A DNA stretch of 64,000 nucleotides from CAWCPR01 sp963797475 (GCA_963797475.1 CAWCPR010000001.1:2852001-2916000), one strand, 5' to 3'; positions 35,900 through 45,757 are shown, counted from the stretch's first letter. Notes: a model not told the origin generated them from the letters alone. A program made the numbers and translations.

Positions 35900-36325
35900 A
35901 TGTCGAAGACACCGGTTGTCTACAAGAGCACGCACAGGATTAAGTTCTCCGAGCTCGATCCTTATAACCATATGCGCACGGCGGTTTATTCGGGCTACTA
36001 TGTCGATCATAGAATGGACGGCCTGCGTGAACATGCCGGATGGGATCTGAAGACCCTTGCGAAGCTGCCGTTCATGTTCTGGGTCAGGAGAATGGAGGTC
36101 GACTTTCTCCGGCCTGCTATCGGAGATCAAGAGATCACCATTACGTCGTTCGTGCGGGAGTTCCTTGGGCCTTATGCACACATCGAGTGCATCATGGTCG
36201 ATGGGGCCGGGAATAATGTTTCGAGCTGCCTCATGATCGTCGCCTACATCGACAAAGGCACGAATCGCCCGATGGATTGGCCGGCTGATACGATGGCGCT
36301 TTTCTATGAAAAAGAAACGGCTTGA
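35900..36325 (+). CDS. Hotdog-fold acyl-CoA thioesterase
   Basis: This 141-residue hotdog protein of the 4HBT class has the catalytic-loop pattern FSELDPYNHMRTAVYSGYYVDHR, with the acid and the D-x-x-x-H arrangement, followed by RRMEVDFLRPAIGDQEITI. It hydrolyses an acyl- or aromatic-CoA thioester. It lies 70 bp after the oxidase and 31 bp before a methyltransferase. Confidence 0.88.
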   Translation: MSKTPVVYKSTHRIKFSELDPYNHMRTAVYSGYYVDHRMDGLREHAGWDLKTLAKLPFMFWVRRMEVDFLRPAIGDQEITITSFVREFLGPYAHIECIMVDGAGNNVSSCLMIVAYIDKGTNRPMDWPADTMALFYEKETA

Positions 36326-36356
36326 GCCGAGTTGACCGATTCAATTCCTGAGCCCT

Positions 36357-37181
36357 ATGATGACCAGACGTATTGATCTCTTCGATAGCACTTACAACCA
36401 CTTCACCGAGCAAGTCCTGGAAGCCATCCGCAAAGAAACGTTCGGCCAGGATATCGGCCAGAACAGTTGGCTGACGGTCGACGAATACGACCACTTCATC
36501 TCCTGGCTTCGCCTTACACCTGAGCATCACATCCTCGAAGTGGCAAGTGGCTCCAGTGGCCCCGCCCTATACCTCGCCAACCAGGTGGGTTGCCGTGTAA
36601 CTGGCATTGACGCCAATGAAAGTGGCATCGCTACAGCCACTCAGAGTGCGGTCAAGTCAAATCAAACTAATCGGGTAAGCTTCAAATTGGCCGACGCGAA
36701 TGCGCCTCTGCTTTTTGAGAACGACACTTTCGATGCGCTCATGTGTATTGACTCGATGAACCATTTTCCACATCGACTGAGTGTGCTGCAGGAGTGGCAG
36801 CGTGTTCTTCGTCCCGGCCAGCACGCCGTCTTCACCGATCCGGTGCTAATTACTGGACCAGTGACCAACGACGAATTGGCGCTGCGCAGCTCAATTGGTT
36901 TCTTTTTGTTCGTGCCGCCCGGCGTAAACGAACAACTTATTGAAAATGTAGGTTTTCATCTCGTCCAACAGGAAGACGTCACCGAAAATGCCGCATTGGT
37001 CTCAGGACGGTGGCACCAGGCACGGCAGCGTTATAAAGATGCCTTGCTTCGGATTGAGGGTGAAGAGCGCTTTGAAGGTCTTCAGCAATTCTTTGCAGCA
37101 GTACATCGCCTGACTACTGAAAAAAGGCTATCCAGAGTTGTCTATCTGGTCGAGAAGAAAACCAGCTCCGCACGCACCTAA
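36357..37181 (+). CDS. Class I SAM-dependent methyltransferase
   Basis: A 274-residue methyltransferase with motif I HHILEVASGSSGPALYLA, then VTGIDANESGIATA and LLFENDTFDALMCIDSMNHFPHRLSVLQEWQRVLRPG. The N-terminal 50 residues form a helical cap, and the C-terminal part has a helical lid, consistent with a small-molecule substrate. No product can be named. It is on the same strand as the thioesterase gene and close to it. Confidence 0.85.
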   Translation: MMTRRIDLFDSTYNHFTEQVLEAIRKETFGQDIGQNSWLTVDEYDHFISWLRLTPEHHILEVASGSSGPALYLANQVGCRVTGIDANESGIATATQSAVKSNQTNRVSFKLADANAPLLFENDTFDALMCIDSMNHFPHRLSVLQEWQRVLRPGQHAVFTDPVLITGPVTNDELALRSSIGFFLFVPPGVNEQLIENVGFHLVQQEDVTENAALVSGRWHQARQRYKDALLRIEGEERFEGLQQFFAAVHRLTTEKRLSRVVYLVEKKTSSART

Positions 37182-37318
37182 CTGATGGGAACTGTGCCGC
37201 AATAAGGAGATGATTCTATTCCTCGGCATTTTCTGTATAATACGCATGGTCAACGCCCACCCACGAGCGGGTAACGTAAACCGTTAAACACGCCATTCAA
37301 GTGAGAGTGGAATGCAGT

Positions 37319-37846
37319 ATGCTCAAAGGTAACACGATCACCCTTCGCCCGGTCCTTGACACCGACCTCGATCAACTTTATTCTTTTCACATCGACATCG
37401 ACAACCGGGGCGATTTTTTTCCACGCGGCCTGCTTTCCCAACCGGCTTTCCAAAAACAGTTCCAAGATACCGGATTCTGGAGCAAGGACGAAGGTATGCT
37501 GGTCATCGTCTCGCCGGACGACGCACTGCTAGGGCACATCGAATTCTTCAAGACGGTCAATTATCTGGATGAGTATGAACTTTCTTACCAGGTCTACGCC
37601 CCCGAACAGCGCGGCAAGGGCGTGGCGACGGAAGCCGTCCAGTTGCTAGTCCGATACTTGTTCGAGACCAAACGGGTCAACCGGATCAGGCTGATCATTC
37701 ATCCCAACAATGCGGCGTCTCGGCGGCTGGCGGAAAAATGCGGGTTTCGTCACGAGGGCACGGCGCGTGGCGCGTGGTATCACAAGGGCAAGCATCGGGA
37801 TGTTGAGATTTACGCCCTTCTACACGATGACGTTATCACCGCGTAG
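37319..37846 (+). CDS. GNAT acetyltransferase, RimJ/RimL-like
   Basis: This is a 175-residue GNAT protein with ITLRPVLDTDLDQLYSFH, the acetyl-CoA site YAPEQRGKGVATEAVQLLVRYLF and NNAASRRLAEKCGFRHEGTAR, the pattern of the RimJ/RimL subgroup. A GTG 18 nt upstream is an alternative start. It is the last intact gene before the remnants around the candidate attachment repeat. Confidence 0.88.
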   Translation: MLKGNTITLRPVLDTDLDQLYSFHIDIDNRGDFFPRGLLSQPAFQKQFQDTGFWSKDEGMLVIVSPDDALLGHIEFFKTVNYLDEYELSYQVYAPEQRGKGVATEAVQLLVRYLFETKRVNRIRLIIHPNNAASRRLAEKCGFRHEGTARGAWYHKGKHRDVEIYALLHDDVITA

Positions 37847-37961
37847 GCGGGAAATGGGTGACGTTAGGCCAGAGCGGTTATCTTTGCCCCTGGAAATCAG
37901 GGGAAAATCGAGTGTTTTTTGCGCGGCAACCTCCTGCGTGATCTAACTTCGCTCATTAAAA

Positions 37962-38115
37962 ATGGAGCTGCTGCCCTGGGACTCCTGGGGGTTGATGCTG
38001 AGCGAAACGCCTGATAATCCGGATGAGCTGGACATGTTTGACGAGGTCGCTGCCCTGACCGCCTCGAACGGGAGGCCGGGAAAAGATTTACCTGCGGGTG
38101 CTGGAGATCATGTGG
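37962..38115 (+). pseudogene. Decayed open reading frame
   Basis: A short frame starts MELLPWDSWGLMLSE and reads well to DEVAALTAS. Protein-like character then jumps frame to REKIYLRVLEIMW, which indicates a frameshifted remnant. The family is not identified. The rest of 37847-38121 shows no other gene. Confidence 0.35.
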
Positions 38116-38121
38116 TCAGAC

Positions 38122-38150
38122 TGCGGAGAGGGCACCCACCCTCTCCGCAG
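38122..38150. repeat. Hairpin containing a 16-bp copy of the tRNA-Ser 3' end
   Basis: Arms TGCGGAGAGGG and CCCTCTCCGCA form an 11-bp stem. The right part, CCCACCCTCTCCGCAG at 38135-38150, is identical to 30414-30429, the end of tRNA-Ser plus three following bases. It is a candidate attR of an element integrated at the tRNA. Confidence 0.5.
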
Positions 38151-38283
38151 GTCGGAAGATCCTCATAGCCGCGTGTCACAGAGTGACAATGGCTGCGCAT
38201 CATCGCCGGCCTCAATCGCCTGGTGATATGGTCCTAACCGACTGAGAGCTTGCGACCGGTTGTGGTGAACGTTTACATGCCAT
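38148..38283. repeat. Dispersed repeat of about 130 bp, copy 1
   Basis: Beginning CCGCAGGTCGGAAGATCCTC, this segment aligns with 59819-59960 over most of its length with scattered substitutions. Both copies lie next to IS110-family transposase fragments, so it may be a non-coding end of an IS110-type element. Confidence 0.55.
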
Positions 38284-38284
38284 C

Positions 38285-38413
38285 CACGCCCGAGCCGACA
38301 AACCGATGTTGTCCGAAACGACCGAAGCCAGTTTGAGATTGGTACCTTCGAGGACCTTCTGAAGGCGATTGATGATACGAACACGCTCCTGCACCAATGT
38401 CGCTCGATATGAG
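38285..38413 (-). pseudogene. IS110-family transposase fragment
   Basis: On the minus strand the frame reads YRATLVQERVRIINRLQKVL, then EGTNLKLASVVSDNIGLSARA, which matches the middle segment of IS110/IS1111-type DEDD transposases. Both ends are missing. It abuts the stop of the large LuxR regulator gene. Confidence 0.6.
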
Positions 38414-41400
38414 TTACTCCGGATTCTGATCCGCCAGGCCGGTTTCCAGCGCCCAGGCAGCAATCTGCACCCGAGACGAGAAATCCAATTTATTCAAGAT
38501 ATTGCTGATGTGAGTGGCGGCGGTCCGTTCACTGACGACAAGTTCCTGGGCGATCTCGCGGTTGGATTTCCCCCGCGCAACCAGCACGGCGACTTCTCGT
38601 TCGCGCTCGGTCAGGCCATCGTACTTTAGCTTTGCGGCCTGGCGAGGTGTTTGGAGCGGTGACGTGGGGATCAACTCCCCGGCGTGGCGTCGAAAGTCGC
38701 TTCCTAAAGTTTCGTCCGAAATGCCGGCTGCAAGTTCCTCCACGAGTGTTTGCGCGGCGAAAAACTCAACTTGCGCAGCGTCATCTTGTTTCAAGGTCAA
38801 AAGTACCTTGCCCAGCTCGATATGTGCTCGCCAGAGCAATGGCTTGCGGGCTTGCAGACCTGCCACATCCCGGGCAGCCCGGAGCTCGATCTCGGCATCC
38901 TCCGCCATATCGAGGCCCGCCAGGGCCTTTCCGCGCAGGTAGGCGAGACGAGGGATCGAGCGGCGACCGGCAGCGGCGATGTTTTTAGCTGAAGCAATTA
39001 AGCCATCCACGATCTCCAGCGCCCGCTCCGGATTACCACGCGCCAGTTCGAGTTCTGCATAAGAACACTGGCACAAGCGTAGCCCCCACGTTTCCCAGGT
39101 TTCGCCTGGCATAAGGATGCCATCCAGCACAGTCTGTGCCTGGGCGAGCTCTCCCAGTGCGATTAGGTTCAGCGCCAGGGTCGCGGACACATCCTGAATA
39201 TAGAGCGTCGACCGGATTGCGGTCGCCATCGCCAGCGCTTTCTCGAGTAGGGATTGGGCTTCATGGAAGTGGAAGAGATGGTGGTAAATTGAGCCGAGTG
39301 CCCAGCTCGCGCTGCATATCCATTCGAAATGCTGGATATCTTCAGCGATTTCAAGGGCAGCCTGGCCCGAATCCAAAGCCATGCCATATTCGCCCATCAC
39401 CGTCAGGCAGTGCGCCAGCGAGCAGATCAGGGCGCTCTCGGCCGAGCGCCAGCCAATCTCGCGTGCAAGTTGAAGCCCGGTCTCACATGCCGGCAATAAC
39501 TGATCGAGGGATTCTACACCCAACACTTCGGTCGTGAAGCGGCTCCGAACTCCCAGATAGGTCAGGCTGTTGATCATGCCCTGGCGGTCGTGCAATTCCC
39601 GGAATAAGTCGAGGGACTGTTCGTAGCGCCTGGAGCCGTTAATCAGATCGCCGCCAACGTACAGTGCAATGCCGAGCAAATCCAGGGTTTGCGCAATGCC
39701 GTGCTTGTCTTGCAAGCCTTCGAAAATTTCTAAGGCTTCATTATGGTATCCGAGCGCTTGTGTTGGATTGCCACGGTTCAGATTCCAATTGCCGATGCGG
39801 TTGAGTGTGTGCGCCAATATCGCGGGATTGTTGAGACCGCGAGCGATGTTGAGGGCGCTCCGAAAATATTCCCCGCCGCGCACGTAATCATGGCCCGACC
39901 AGAGCAGTCCCAGGTCTAGCAAGGCCGACCACACCTTGCGCTGATCACCAGAGCTTTCGGCAAGTTCCAGAGCTGCCAGGTAATCGGCCTCGGCGCGTTC
40001 GAATTGGTCGAGGTCCTTGTAGGACTGCCCGCGGGCCTGGTACAGGCTAAACGGTTCCTCGCCAGGGATTTGGCCCGCAGCATGCAGGGCGCGCGAAAAA
40101 TGATCGATTGCCTGCCGGGATGCATACAATTTCCTGGCCTTGTGACCGGCTTTTTGCGCGTAAATCAGCGCTTTGCCCCAATCCGCAGCCTCAAAAAAGT
40201 GATAGGACAACTCTTCCAGGTGAGCGTCTATATGGGCGGAATCGGTGTAAACAAACTCCATCATCTCCGCGACCTGGCGGTGTAAGGATTGGCGCTCACG
40301 CGCAAGGAGTTGCGAGTAAACCGCCTGGCGGATTAGTGTATGGCGGAAGGAAAACTGGTCGCCGGCTTCTTCAACCAGTAGCTGGGCGTTAATTAATTCC
40401 TTGAGCAATTCCAGGAGTTCGGTTTCGCTGCTTGCATAGCGGCCTGGCCCGATCAAATCTGCCAGGGACTGCAAATGTGAAAAGTGGAAACCGCGCCCGA
40501 TCACCGCGGCGAGGATCATGATCTGTCTGGCTGGCAGGCTCAAGTGCTCGGTCCGGCGGTGGACTGCATCCTGCACGCTGCGCGGGATGCGAAGTTCGCG
40601 CATCGGTTTGCGGTCCCAGATGCCGTCTTTTGCCGAGTAGAAAATATCCCCCGCTACCAGCAGCGATTTCAAGACTTCCTCGATGAAGAAAGGGTTGCCT
40701 TCGGTCAACTCGTAGATCGTATTCAGGAATTCGATGCGCACCGGGCGCGGCTGTTCGAAGATGCTGCGCAGCATGCTGGAGACTTCGTCGCGGGTGAGAA
40801 GGGGAAGGCGAAACTCTCTGGCAAAGCGGTTGCGATCCAGTTCGGCGAGAAAGTGTCTTAAGACCGGATGCAACTCCTCGCTCCGAAATGTCAGTAACAA
40901 CGCATAGGATCCGGGCTGGGCCGACAAGCGGCGGGCCAGGTAATGGATGAATTCCAGGCTGGTATCGTCCGTCCATTGTAGATCTTCGATCACGATCAGT
41001 CGCGGCCTGCTCCTGATGAGTTGGGTGAAGAATTGGGACAGCGCGTGGAAAATCCTGTGCTTTTCCGGGTCTGGGTCAAGCAGCGGAGTGGTATCGATCT
41101 CAGGGAAGTAGATTTTTAGGTCGGGAAGCAAAGGGATCAGCTCGGGCGCAACCTGGGCAAACTCCGCCGTGATCACGTCAACGGGATTCTTGGCGCAGAA
41201 CGCTTGCAACATATCCAGAAAAGGAGCGTAGGGCAGGGTCCGATCGGTCTCGAAGCAATTTCCCTGTAAAAGCTCCCACCCACGCTGGACCGTGCGGGAT
41301 TTAATTTCGGTCACCATGCGAGACTTGCCCACCCCGGCATCACCCGAAACCAGCGCAATCCGCGGAGAGGTCTCCTCAAGCTCGGCCTGTTCGATCAGGC

Positions 41401-41479
41401 CCTCGAACGCCTCGAGGATCGCAGAACGCCCGATCAACACCGGGCAAATGACTGATTTCGAGATGAACGAAATGCTCAA
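38414..41479 (-). CDS. Large ATPase LuxR-family regulator 2
   Basis: This 1021-residue regulator resembles the AAA regions of adenylate-cyclase-type proteins. It has Walker A VSGDAGVGKSRMVTE, Walker B RLIVIEDLQWTDDTS, a long TPR region (roughly 420-900, with YHNEALEIFEGLQDKHGIAQ-like units) and a C-terminal LuxR helix-turn-helix (LTEREREVAVLVARGKSNRE, SERTAATHISNILNKLDF). It overlaps the upstream DinB gene by 4 nt (ATGA), so the two are cotranscribed and the DinB protein may supply or modify its signal. Confidence 0.92.
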   Translation of the reverse strand: MSISFISKSVICPVLIGRSAILEAFEGLIEQAELEETSPRIALVSGDAGVGKSRMVTEIKSRTVQRGWELLQGNCFETDRTLPYAPFLDMLQAFCAKNPVDVITAEFAQVAPELIPLLPDLKIYFPEIDTTPLLDPDPEKHRIFHALSQFFTQLIRSRPRLIVIEDLQWTDDTSLEFIHYLARRLSAQPGSYALLLTFRSEELHPVLRHFLAELDRNRFAREFRLPLLTRDEVSSMLRSIFEQPRPVRIEFLNTIYELTEGNPFFIEEVLKSLLVAGDIFYSAKDGIWDRKPMRELRIPRSVQDAVHRRTEHLSLPARQIMILAAVIGRGFHFSHLQSLADLIGPGRYASSETELLELLKELINAQLLVEEAGDQFSFRHTLIRQAVYSQLLARERQSLHRQVAEMMEFVYTDSAHIDAHLEELSYHFFEAADWGKALIYAQKAGHKARKLYASRQAIDHFSRALHAAGQIPGEEPFSLYQARGQSYKDLDQFERAEADYLAALELAESSGDQRKVWSALLDLGLLWSGHDYVRGGEYFRSALNIARGLNNPAILAHTLNRIGNWNLNRGNPTQALGYHNEALEIFEGLQDKHGIAQTLDLLGIALYVGGDLINGSRRYEQSLDLFRELHDRQGMINSLTYLGVRSRFTTEVLGVESLDQLLPACETGLQLAREIGWRSAESALICSLAHCLTVMGEYGMALDSGQAALEIAEDIQHFEWICSASWALGSIYHHLFHFHEAQSLLEKALAMATAIRSTLYIQDVSATLALNLIALGELAQAQTVLDGILMPGETWETWGLRLCQCSYAELELARGNPERALEIVDGLIASAKNIAAAGRRSIPRLAYLRGKALAGLDMAEDAEIELRAARDVAGLQARKPLLWRAHIELGKVLLTLKQDDAAQVEFFAAQTLVEELAAGISDETLGSDFRRHAGELIPTSPLQTPRQAAKLKYDGLTEREREVAVLVARGKSNREIAQELVVSERTAATHISNILNKLDFSSRVQIAAWALETGLADQNPE

Positions 41480-42102
41480 ATCGTGGCAGTACCCCGCTCC
41501 ATCAACAATCCGCGCAGCGCTTCCACCATGCCGAGGTGTCTGGAGGTGTGCCCCTCGTAGAACAATAGCTCATCGATGATCATAACCTCTTTTGGAGGCA
41601 CGACGGTCATCGAGCCTGGAACTCCACGCTCCCAGGTGAAATTTGCCACCGTTTTCATGGGCGCGAACAAGTCTGCATCACACAACGCTTCCACGATCGC
41701 GTTGAGTGAGACAAACGCAGATTGCGCGTAATCCTGGAGAGCCATTTTACCGGCCTGGATTGCATACGTGGAGGAGGCAAAATCCATCTCCGAGCCGATC
41801 TCAAAAACGCCGAGATTCACAGGATCGAGTCCCCAGGCCAGGGCCAGCTTTTCTCGCGCCCAGTGCTCATTCTCAATAGCGCCACTGCGGTCTAACAAGC
41901 CGGTTTTGTCGCTCAGGCCCGCCTGTACCCTGTCCGCCAGGCGGGCAGCATGCCAGAAATGCCAGGCGATGCACGGGGAGGTGGAGTTTTCCGGAAGAAC
42001 TGAGAGTTGAGCTTCGGTTAATTCCTGGACGACTGTAATGAATGTCCCATGAGTCCACACGATTTGATTGGCAATTGAAGCCGCGAGTTGACGCTCAGAC
42101 AT
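41476..42102 (-). CDS. DinB-family protein
   Basis: A 208-residue four-helix protein with the DinB metal-histidine layout: VWTHGTFITVVQELTEAQL, then CIAWHFWHAARLADRVQ, and near the C-terminus FYEGHTSRHLGMVEALRG. DinB-like enzymes use a metal and often a low-molecular-weight thiol cofactor. It overlaps the LuxR regulator gene and may form an operon with it. Reaction unknown. Confidence 0.85.
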   Translation of the reverse strand: MSERQLAASIANQIVWTHGTFITVVQELTEAQLSVLPENSTSPCIAWHFWHAARLADRVQAGLSDKTGLLDRSGAIENEHWAREKLALAWGLDPVNLGVFEIGSEMDFASSTYAIQAGKMALQDYAQSAFVSLNAIVEALCDADLFAPMKTVANFTWERGVPGSMTVVPPKEVMIIDELLFYEGHTSRHLGMVEALRGLLMERGTATI

Positions 42103-42487
42103 ATTTCTCTTCCTTTACATAACCCTCCGTGGTCTAAGCTTCGATTGGCGGTGAAGGGTCGATTAGGATAGCGGGTGTATGGACAGTATCTGAAATTGAG
42201 CGAATAAGTTCCCAGTATTATACGCTTGAATTTTCAAATCGTAGCCATAATATCGGCTCTTTGTGATTTTCCGGGGTTCCACCACAGCGATTCCTAAAGA
42301 CCCATAATATCAGAATATTAATCTTCAGAAAGCCCGTGCCAGGAGTACGTGTGGAACGAATATACGTATAGCGCAGGCACGAATTTAGTCATTTCTTACG
42401 ATGTCGAGGTAAGTATTCCGGGCTATATTATGTATGGATCTGAACGGGACGAAGGTAAAAAAAACGAAGAAACCGAAGGTGTAAGCG
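42103..42487. other. 385-bp divergent intergenic region
   Basis: This A+T-rich region separates the DinB gene from the SRPBCC gene. It contains several TATAAT-like strings (for example ATAATATC near 42250 and 42305) and no convincing gene. It should hold promoters for both directions, but I cannot place them exactly. Confidence 0.4.
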
Positions 42488-42943
42488 TTGAACCGGTTGC
42501 GAATTGAAGTTTCCACATCCATCGAGGCCGACCCGGCCGATATTTACGCCATATTGGCAGATTACCGAACCAGCCGACCGGCGATCCTGCCCAGGCAATA
42601 TTTCCCGAAACTGGTCCTGGCTGGTGGCGGACAAGGAGCCGGTACTTACCTGGAAGTCCACATGGATGTTTATGGGTTGAAACGGGTCTTACGACCACGG
42701 GTGAGTGAGCCAGAACCGGGCAGACTATTGGTGGAATCGGATGAGAAGACCGGTTGGAGGACAACGTACTGTGTCGATCCAATTAACGGCAGCAACCAAT
42801 CGCTGGTGACGATCACTACCGACAGCCCTACCGTTCCAGGCTTGCAGGGTTTCCTTGAACGCATGATTCTGGGTTTCTTTCTCCGGCGAGCGCATAGGAA
42901 ATCCCTGGAACTGCTTGCAGAGTATTCGGGCCGTGGTTTGTAA
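42488..42943 (+). CDS. SRPBCC/polyketide-cyclase-like protein
   Basis: This 151-residue START/SRPBCC fold begins LRIEVSTSIEADPADIYAIL and continues with LEVHMDVYGLKRVLRPRVSE, the usual long beta-strands, and a C-terminal helix (FLERMILGFFLRRAHRKSLELL). Such proteins bind hydrophobic ligands. It starts at TTG. It precedes the MalT-like gene by 52 bp on the same strand. Confidence 0.75.
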   Translation: MNRLRIEVSTSIEADPADIYAILADYRTSRPAILPRQYFPKLVLAGGGQGAGTYLEVHMDVYGLKRVLRPRVSEPEPGRLLVESDEKTGWRTTYCVDPINGSNQSLVTITTDSPTVPGLQGFLERMILGFFLRRAHRKSLELLAEYSGRGL

Positions 42944-42995
42944 CTTTTCATTAGAGTCCTGAAACAGGTATCACGCCCGAGGAAAAGAGGTCTCA

Positions 42996-45683
42996 ATGAG
43001 CGAGCTACTGAGTACGAAATTTTATGTCCCACATCTACGGAAGAGCTATATCCCTCGCCCACAGTTGATCGAACGTCTCAACGCCGGTATGGATCGAAAA
43101 CTAACCCTGATCGCCGCCCCGGCCGGATTTGGGAAAACCACATTGCTGAGTGAATGGATTCACCAGAGTAACCACCCCGTAACGTGGCTTTCATTGGATG
43201 AAGGCGATCGTGATCCAGCCCAGTTTTGGACTTACTTTATCACATCTTTGCAACAACTCGATCCTCAACTCGGTGGCGCCGCCTTGAAACTCTTACAATC
43301 CACGCAGTCTACCCCGATCACAACCATCCTGACCACCCTGATCAACGAGATCGGCGCTTTCCCGGCAGCCTTTTCGATGGTGCTCGACGATTATCACGTG
43401 ATCGATCTTGAGAGCGTTCACACCGCGTTGACGTTCCTGGTGACTCACATGCCGAGTAATGTGCACCTGATCATCACAACTCGGGCAGACCCTCCTTTGC
43501 CGTTGGCCCGGATGCGTGCTCGCGGCCAACTGGTTGAAATACGCGCCGGCGACCTGCGATTCACTATGGAAGAATCCGCCGCTTTTCTCTCCCAGGTGAT
43601 GAGGATCGACTTGTCTGTTGATGAAGTCGCCGCGTTGGATGCGCGCACTGAGGGCTGGGTTGCTGGTCTGCAGATTGCGGCCCTATCCATGCAGGGGCAC
43701 ACGGACATTCCCGGGTTCGTCCGGGCTTTCTCCGGCAGCCACCGTCACATCCTGGGGTATCTCGCCGAGGAGGTGCTCGACCAGCGGCCCAGGGGTACGT
43801 TGGAATTCATGCTGCGTACATCTATCCTGGACCGGATGTGCGCCGACCTTTGCAATGCGTTGACTGGCCAATCGGATGGACAGGCGATGCTGGAAAGCCT
43901 GGAACAGGCCAACCTGTTGATCGTGCCGCTTGATGACGAAGGCAGGTGGTATCGCTACCACCATCTCTTCGCCGAGGTGCTGCAGGTGCGATTGCATCGG
44001 AACCGGCCCGACCTGGCGCCCGAACTCCATCGCCGGGCGGGCGACTGGTACGAGCGCCAGGGCCTGATCGATGAGGCCACGCGTCACGCGATAGCCGGCG
44101 GTGATCTTGAGCGCGCCGCCCACCTGATCGAGACCGCAGCCGGCAATTTGCTCCGCCGAGGCGCATCCACTTCACTGGCCGCATGGCTGGATGCCATGCC
44201 CGAAGATACGATTCGTGCGCGCCCCCTTTTGTGCCTGGCGCGCGGTTGGGCCTACTTCATGGGCGCAGGTCTCGATCTCGAGGCCGCAGACGAGTGGTCC
44301 CGGCTCGCTTTACAAGTAGCGAAGGTGCAAGGATCGCTCGATCCCGGCCTCACCGGTGAGGTCGCCGCGCTCCAGGCGATGATCGCCGCAACCCGAAGTG
44401 AGGTGGAGCGCAGTATCGAGCTCGCACGCCTGGCGCTAGACGATCTGCCCCGCGATAGTCCCTGGCGCAGTGCAGTAGCCTTTTGTCTCGGTACCGCTCA
44501 TTACCTGGCCGGCGACCTGGCTGCCGCGGCCCCGGTCTTCGAAGAAGCCATCCAACTAAGCCAGCCCAATGGCGCCCATTTCATTCAATTAGCGGCTGCC
44601 AGCTTTCTCGGCGAAATACAGATCTACCAAGGGCGCCTCAATCGGGCCGGAGCGATCTACGAGCAGGTATTAACCTGGTCCGAAGCAGGTCTACCACAAA
44701 AAGGCAGCGTAATGGCACACGCCGGCCTGGCGCACATCTTGTGTGAGCGCAACCAGCTTGACGCCGCCTACGATCACATTCAGGCCGGGATGGAGCAACT
44801 CGAGCAGGCGGGAGGCGCCTGGTCGGGCTTCATTCTCAATCGTGAGCTGGCTCGCATACACGTGGCGCGTGGGAACCTGGCCGGGGCCCTGGATGCGTTG
44901 GAACAGGCATATCAGAGTGGCCACCGGGCTCAAGTAGGACTTGTCACAAAGCAGGCCGCCGCAATGCGCGCCTGCCTGCAAATCACTCAAGGCGATACTG
45001 AGGCTGCTGAGCGGTGGGCGAAGACCAGCAAGCTCAATCCCCAAGACGAGGAAGCCAGCCATCCGGGCTGGCGGGAAGTGGAGTACCTATCGCTCGCCCG
45101 GGTATTGTTCGCCCGGGGTAGACGCCGTGAAGCGCTTTCCTTGCTGGACCGGCTTATGCAGTCTGCGGAAGTAGAAGAGCGGGCCGGAAGCGCAATCACA
45201 ATTCTTATACTGAAAGGTTTAATCATGGGCGATATGGGTAACGAGGCCAGTGCTTATATTTGCCTGGAACGAGCCCTGACCCTGGCCGAGCCGGAAGAGT
45301 ATGTGCGTATCTTCCTCGATGAGGGCGAGGCGATGCGATCCCTGTTGTGCGGTTTTCAGACCCAGATACAAAAGCAACAAATTCTGACGGCAGATAGTTA
45401 TCCCCAAAACCTGCTCCGCTACGTAATTTCACTGCTAGGCATGTTTCCCCAAGCGCAAAAAGAGGCTTTTTCACAGTCTGAGGAACTGGTCGAGCCAGTG
45501 AGCGAGCGCGAGCTGGAAGTCCTGCACCTGATCAACGGCGGGCTTACCAACCAGGAGATCGCCGACCAGCTCGTGATCGCGGTGAGTACGGTCAAGACCC
45601 ACATCAACCATTTGTACGGAAAATTCGGCGTGCGCAGCCGCGTCCAGGCCGTCGCCATCGCGCGTGACCTGGGCTTGACATAA
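42996..45683 (+). CDS. Large ATPase LuxR-family regulator 3, MalT-like
   Basis: This 895-residue regulator has the true MalT layout: KFYVPHLRKSYIPRPQLIERL at the N-terminus, Walker A IAAPAGFGKTTLLSEW, WLSLDEGDRDPAQFWTYF, Walker B FSMVLDDYHVID, a winged-helix and TPR middle, and a LuxR helix-turn-helix (VSERELEVLHLINGGLTNQE, AVSTVKTHINHLYGKFGV). Two inverted repeats of similar sequence lie just downstream before truncated genes, and could be its sites. Confidence 0.93.
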   Translation: MSELLSTKFYVPHLRKSYIPRPQLIERLNAGMDRKLTLIAAPAGFGKTTLLSEWIHQSNHPVTWLSLDEGDRDPAQFWTYFITSLQQLDPQLGGAALKLLQSTQSTPITTILTTLINEIGAFPAAFSMVLDDYHVIDLESVHTALTFLVTHMPSNVHLIITTRADPPLPLARMRARGQLVEIRAGDLRFTMEESAAFLSQVMRIDLSVDEVAALDARTEGWVAGLQIAALSMQGHTDIPGFVRAFSGSHRHILGYLAEEVLDQRPRGTLEFMLRTSILDRMCADLCNALTGQSDGQAMLESLEQANLLIVPLDDEGRWYRYHHLFAEVLQVRLHRNRPDLAPELHRRAGDWYERQGLIDEATRHAIAGGDLERAAHLIETAAGNLLRRGASTSLAAWLDAMPEDTIRARPLLCLARGWAYFMGAGLDLEAADEWSRLALQVAKVQGSLDPGLTGEVAALQAMIAATRSEVERSIELARLALDDLPRDSPWRSAVAFCLGTAHYLAGDLAAAAPVFEEAIQLSQPNGAHFIQLAAASFLGEIQIYQGRLNRAGAIYEQVLTWSEAGLPQKGSVMAHAGLAHILCERNQLDAAYDHIQAGMEQLEQAGGAWSGFILNRELARIHVARGNLAGALDALEQAYQSGHRAQVGLVTKQAAAMRACLQITQGDTEAAERWAKTSKLNPQDEEASHPGWREVEYLSLARVLFARGRRREALSLLDRLMQSAEVEERAGSAITILILKGLIMGDMGNEASAYICLERALTLAEPEEYVRIFLDEGEAMRSLLCGFQTQIQKQQILTADSYPQNLLRYVISLLGMFPQAQKEAFSQSEELVEPVSERELEVLHLINGGLTNQEIADQLVIAVSTVKTHINHLYGKFGVRSRVQAVAIARDLGLT

Positions 45684-45757
45684 GGTTGATCCACCCTACC
45701 CATAACAGAATCAACCCCTCGAATCCACCCTTTGGTGGTCGACATTCCACCCGGCAA

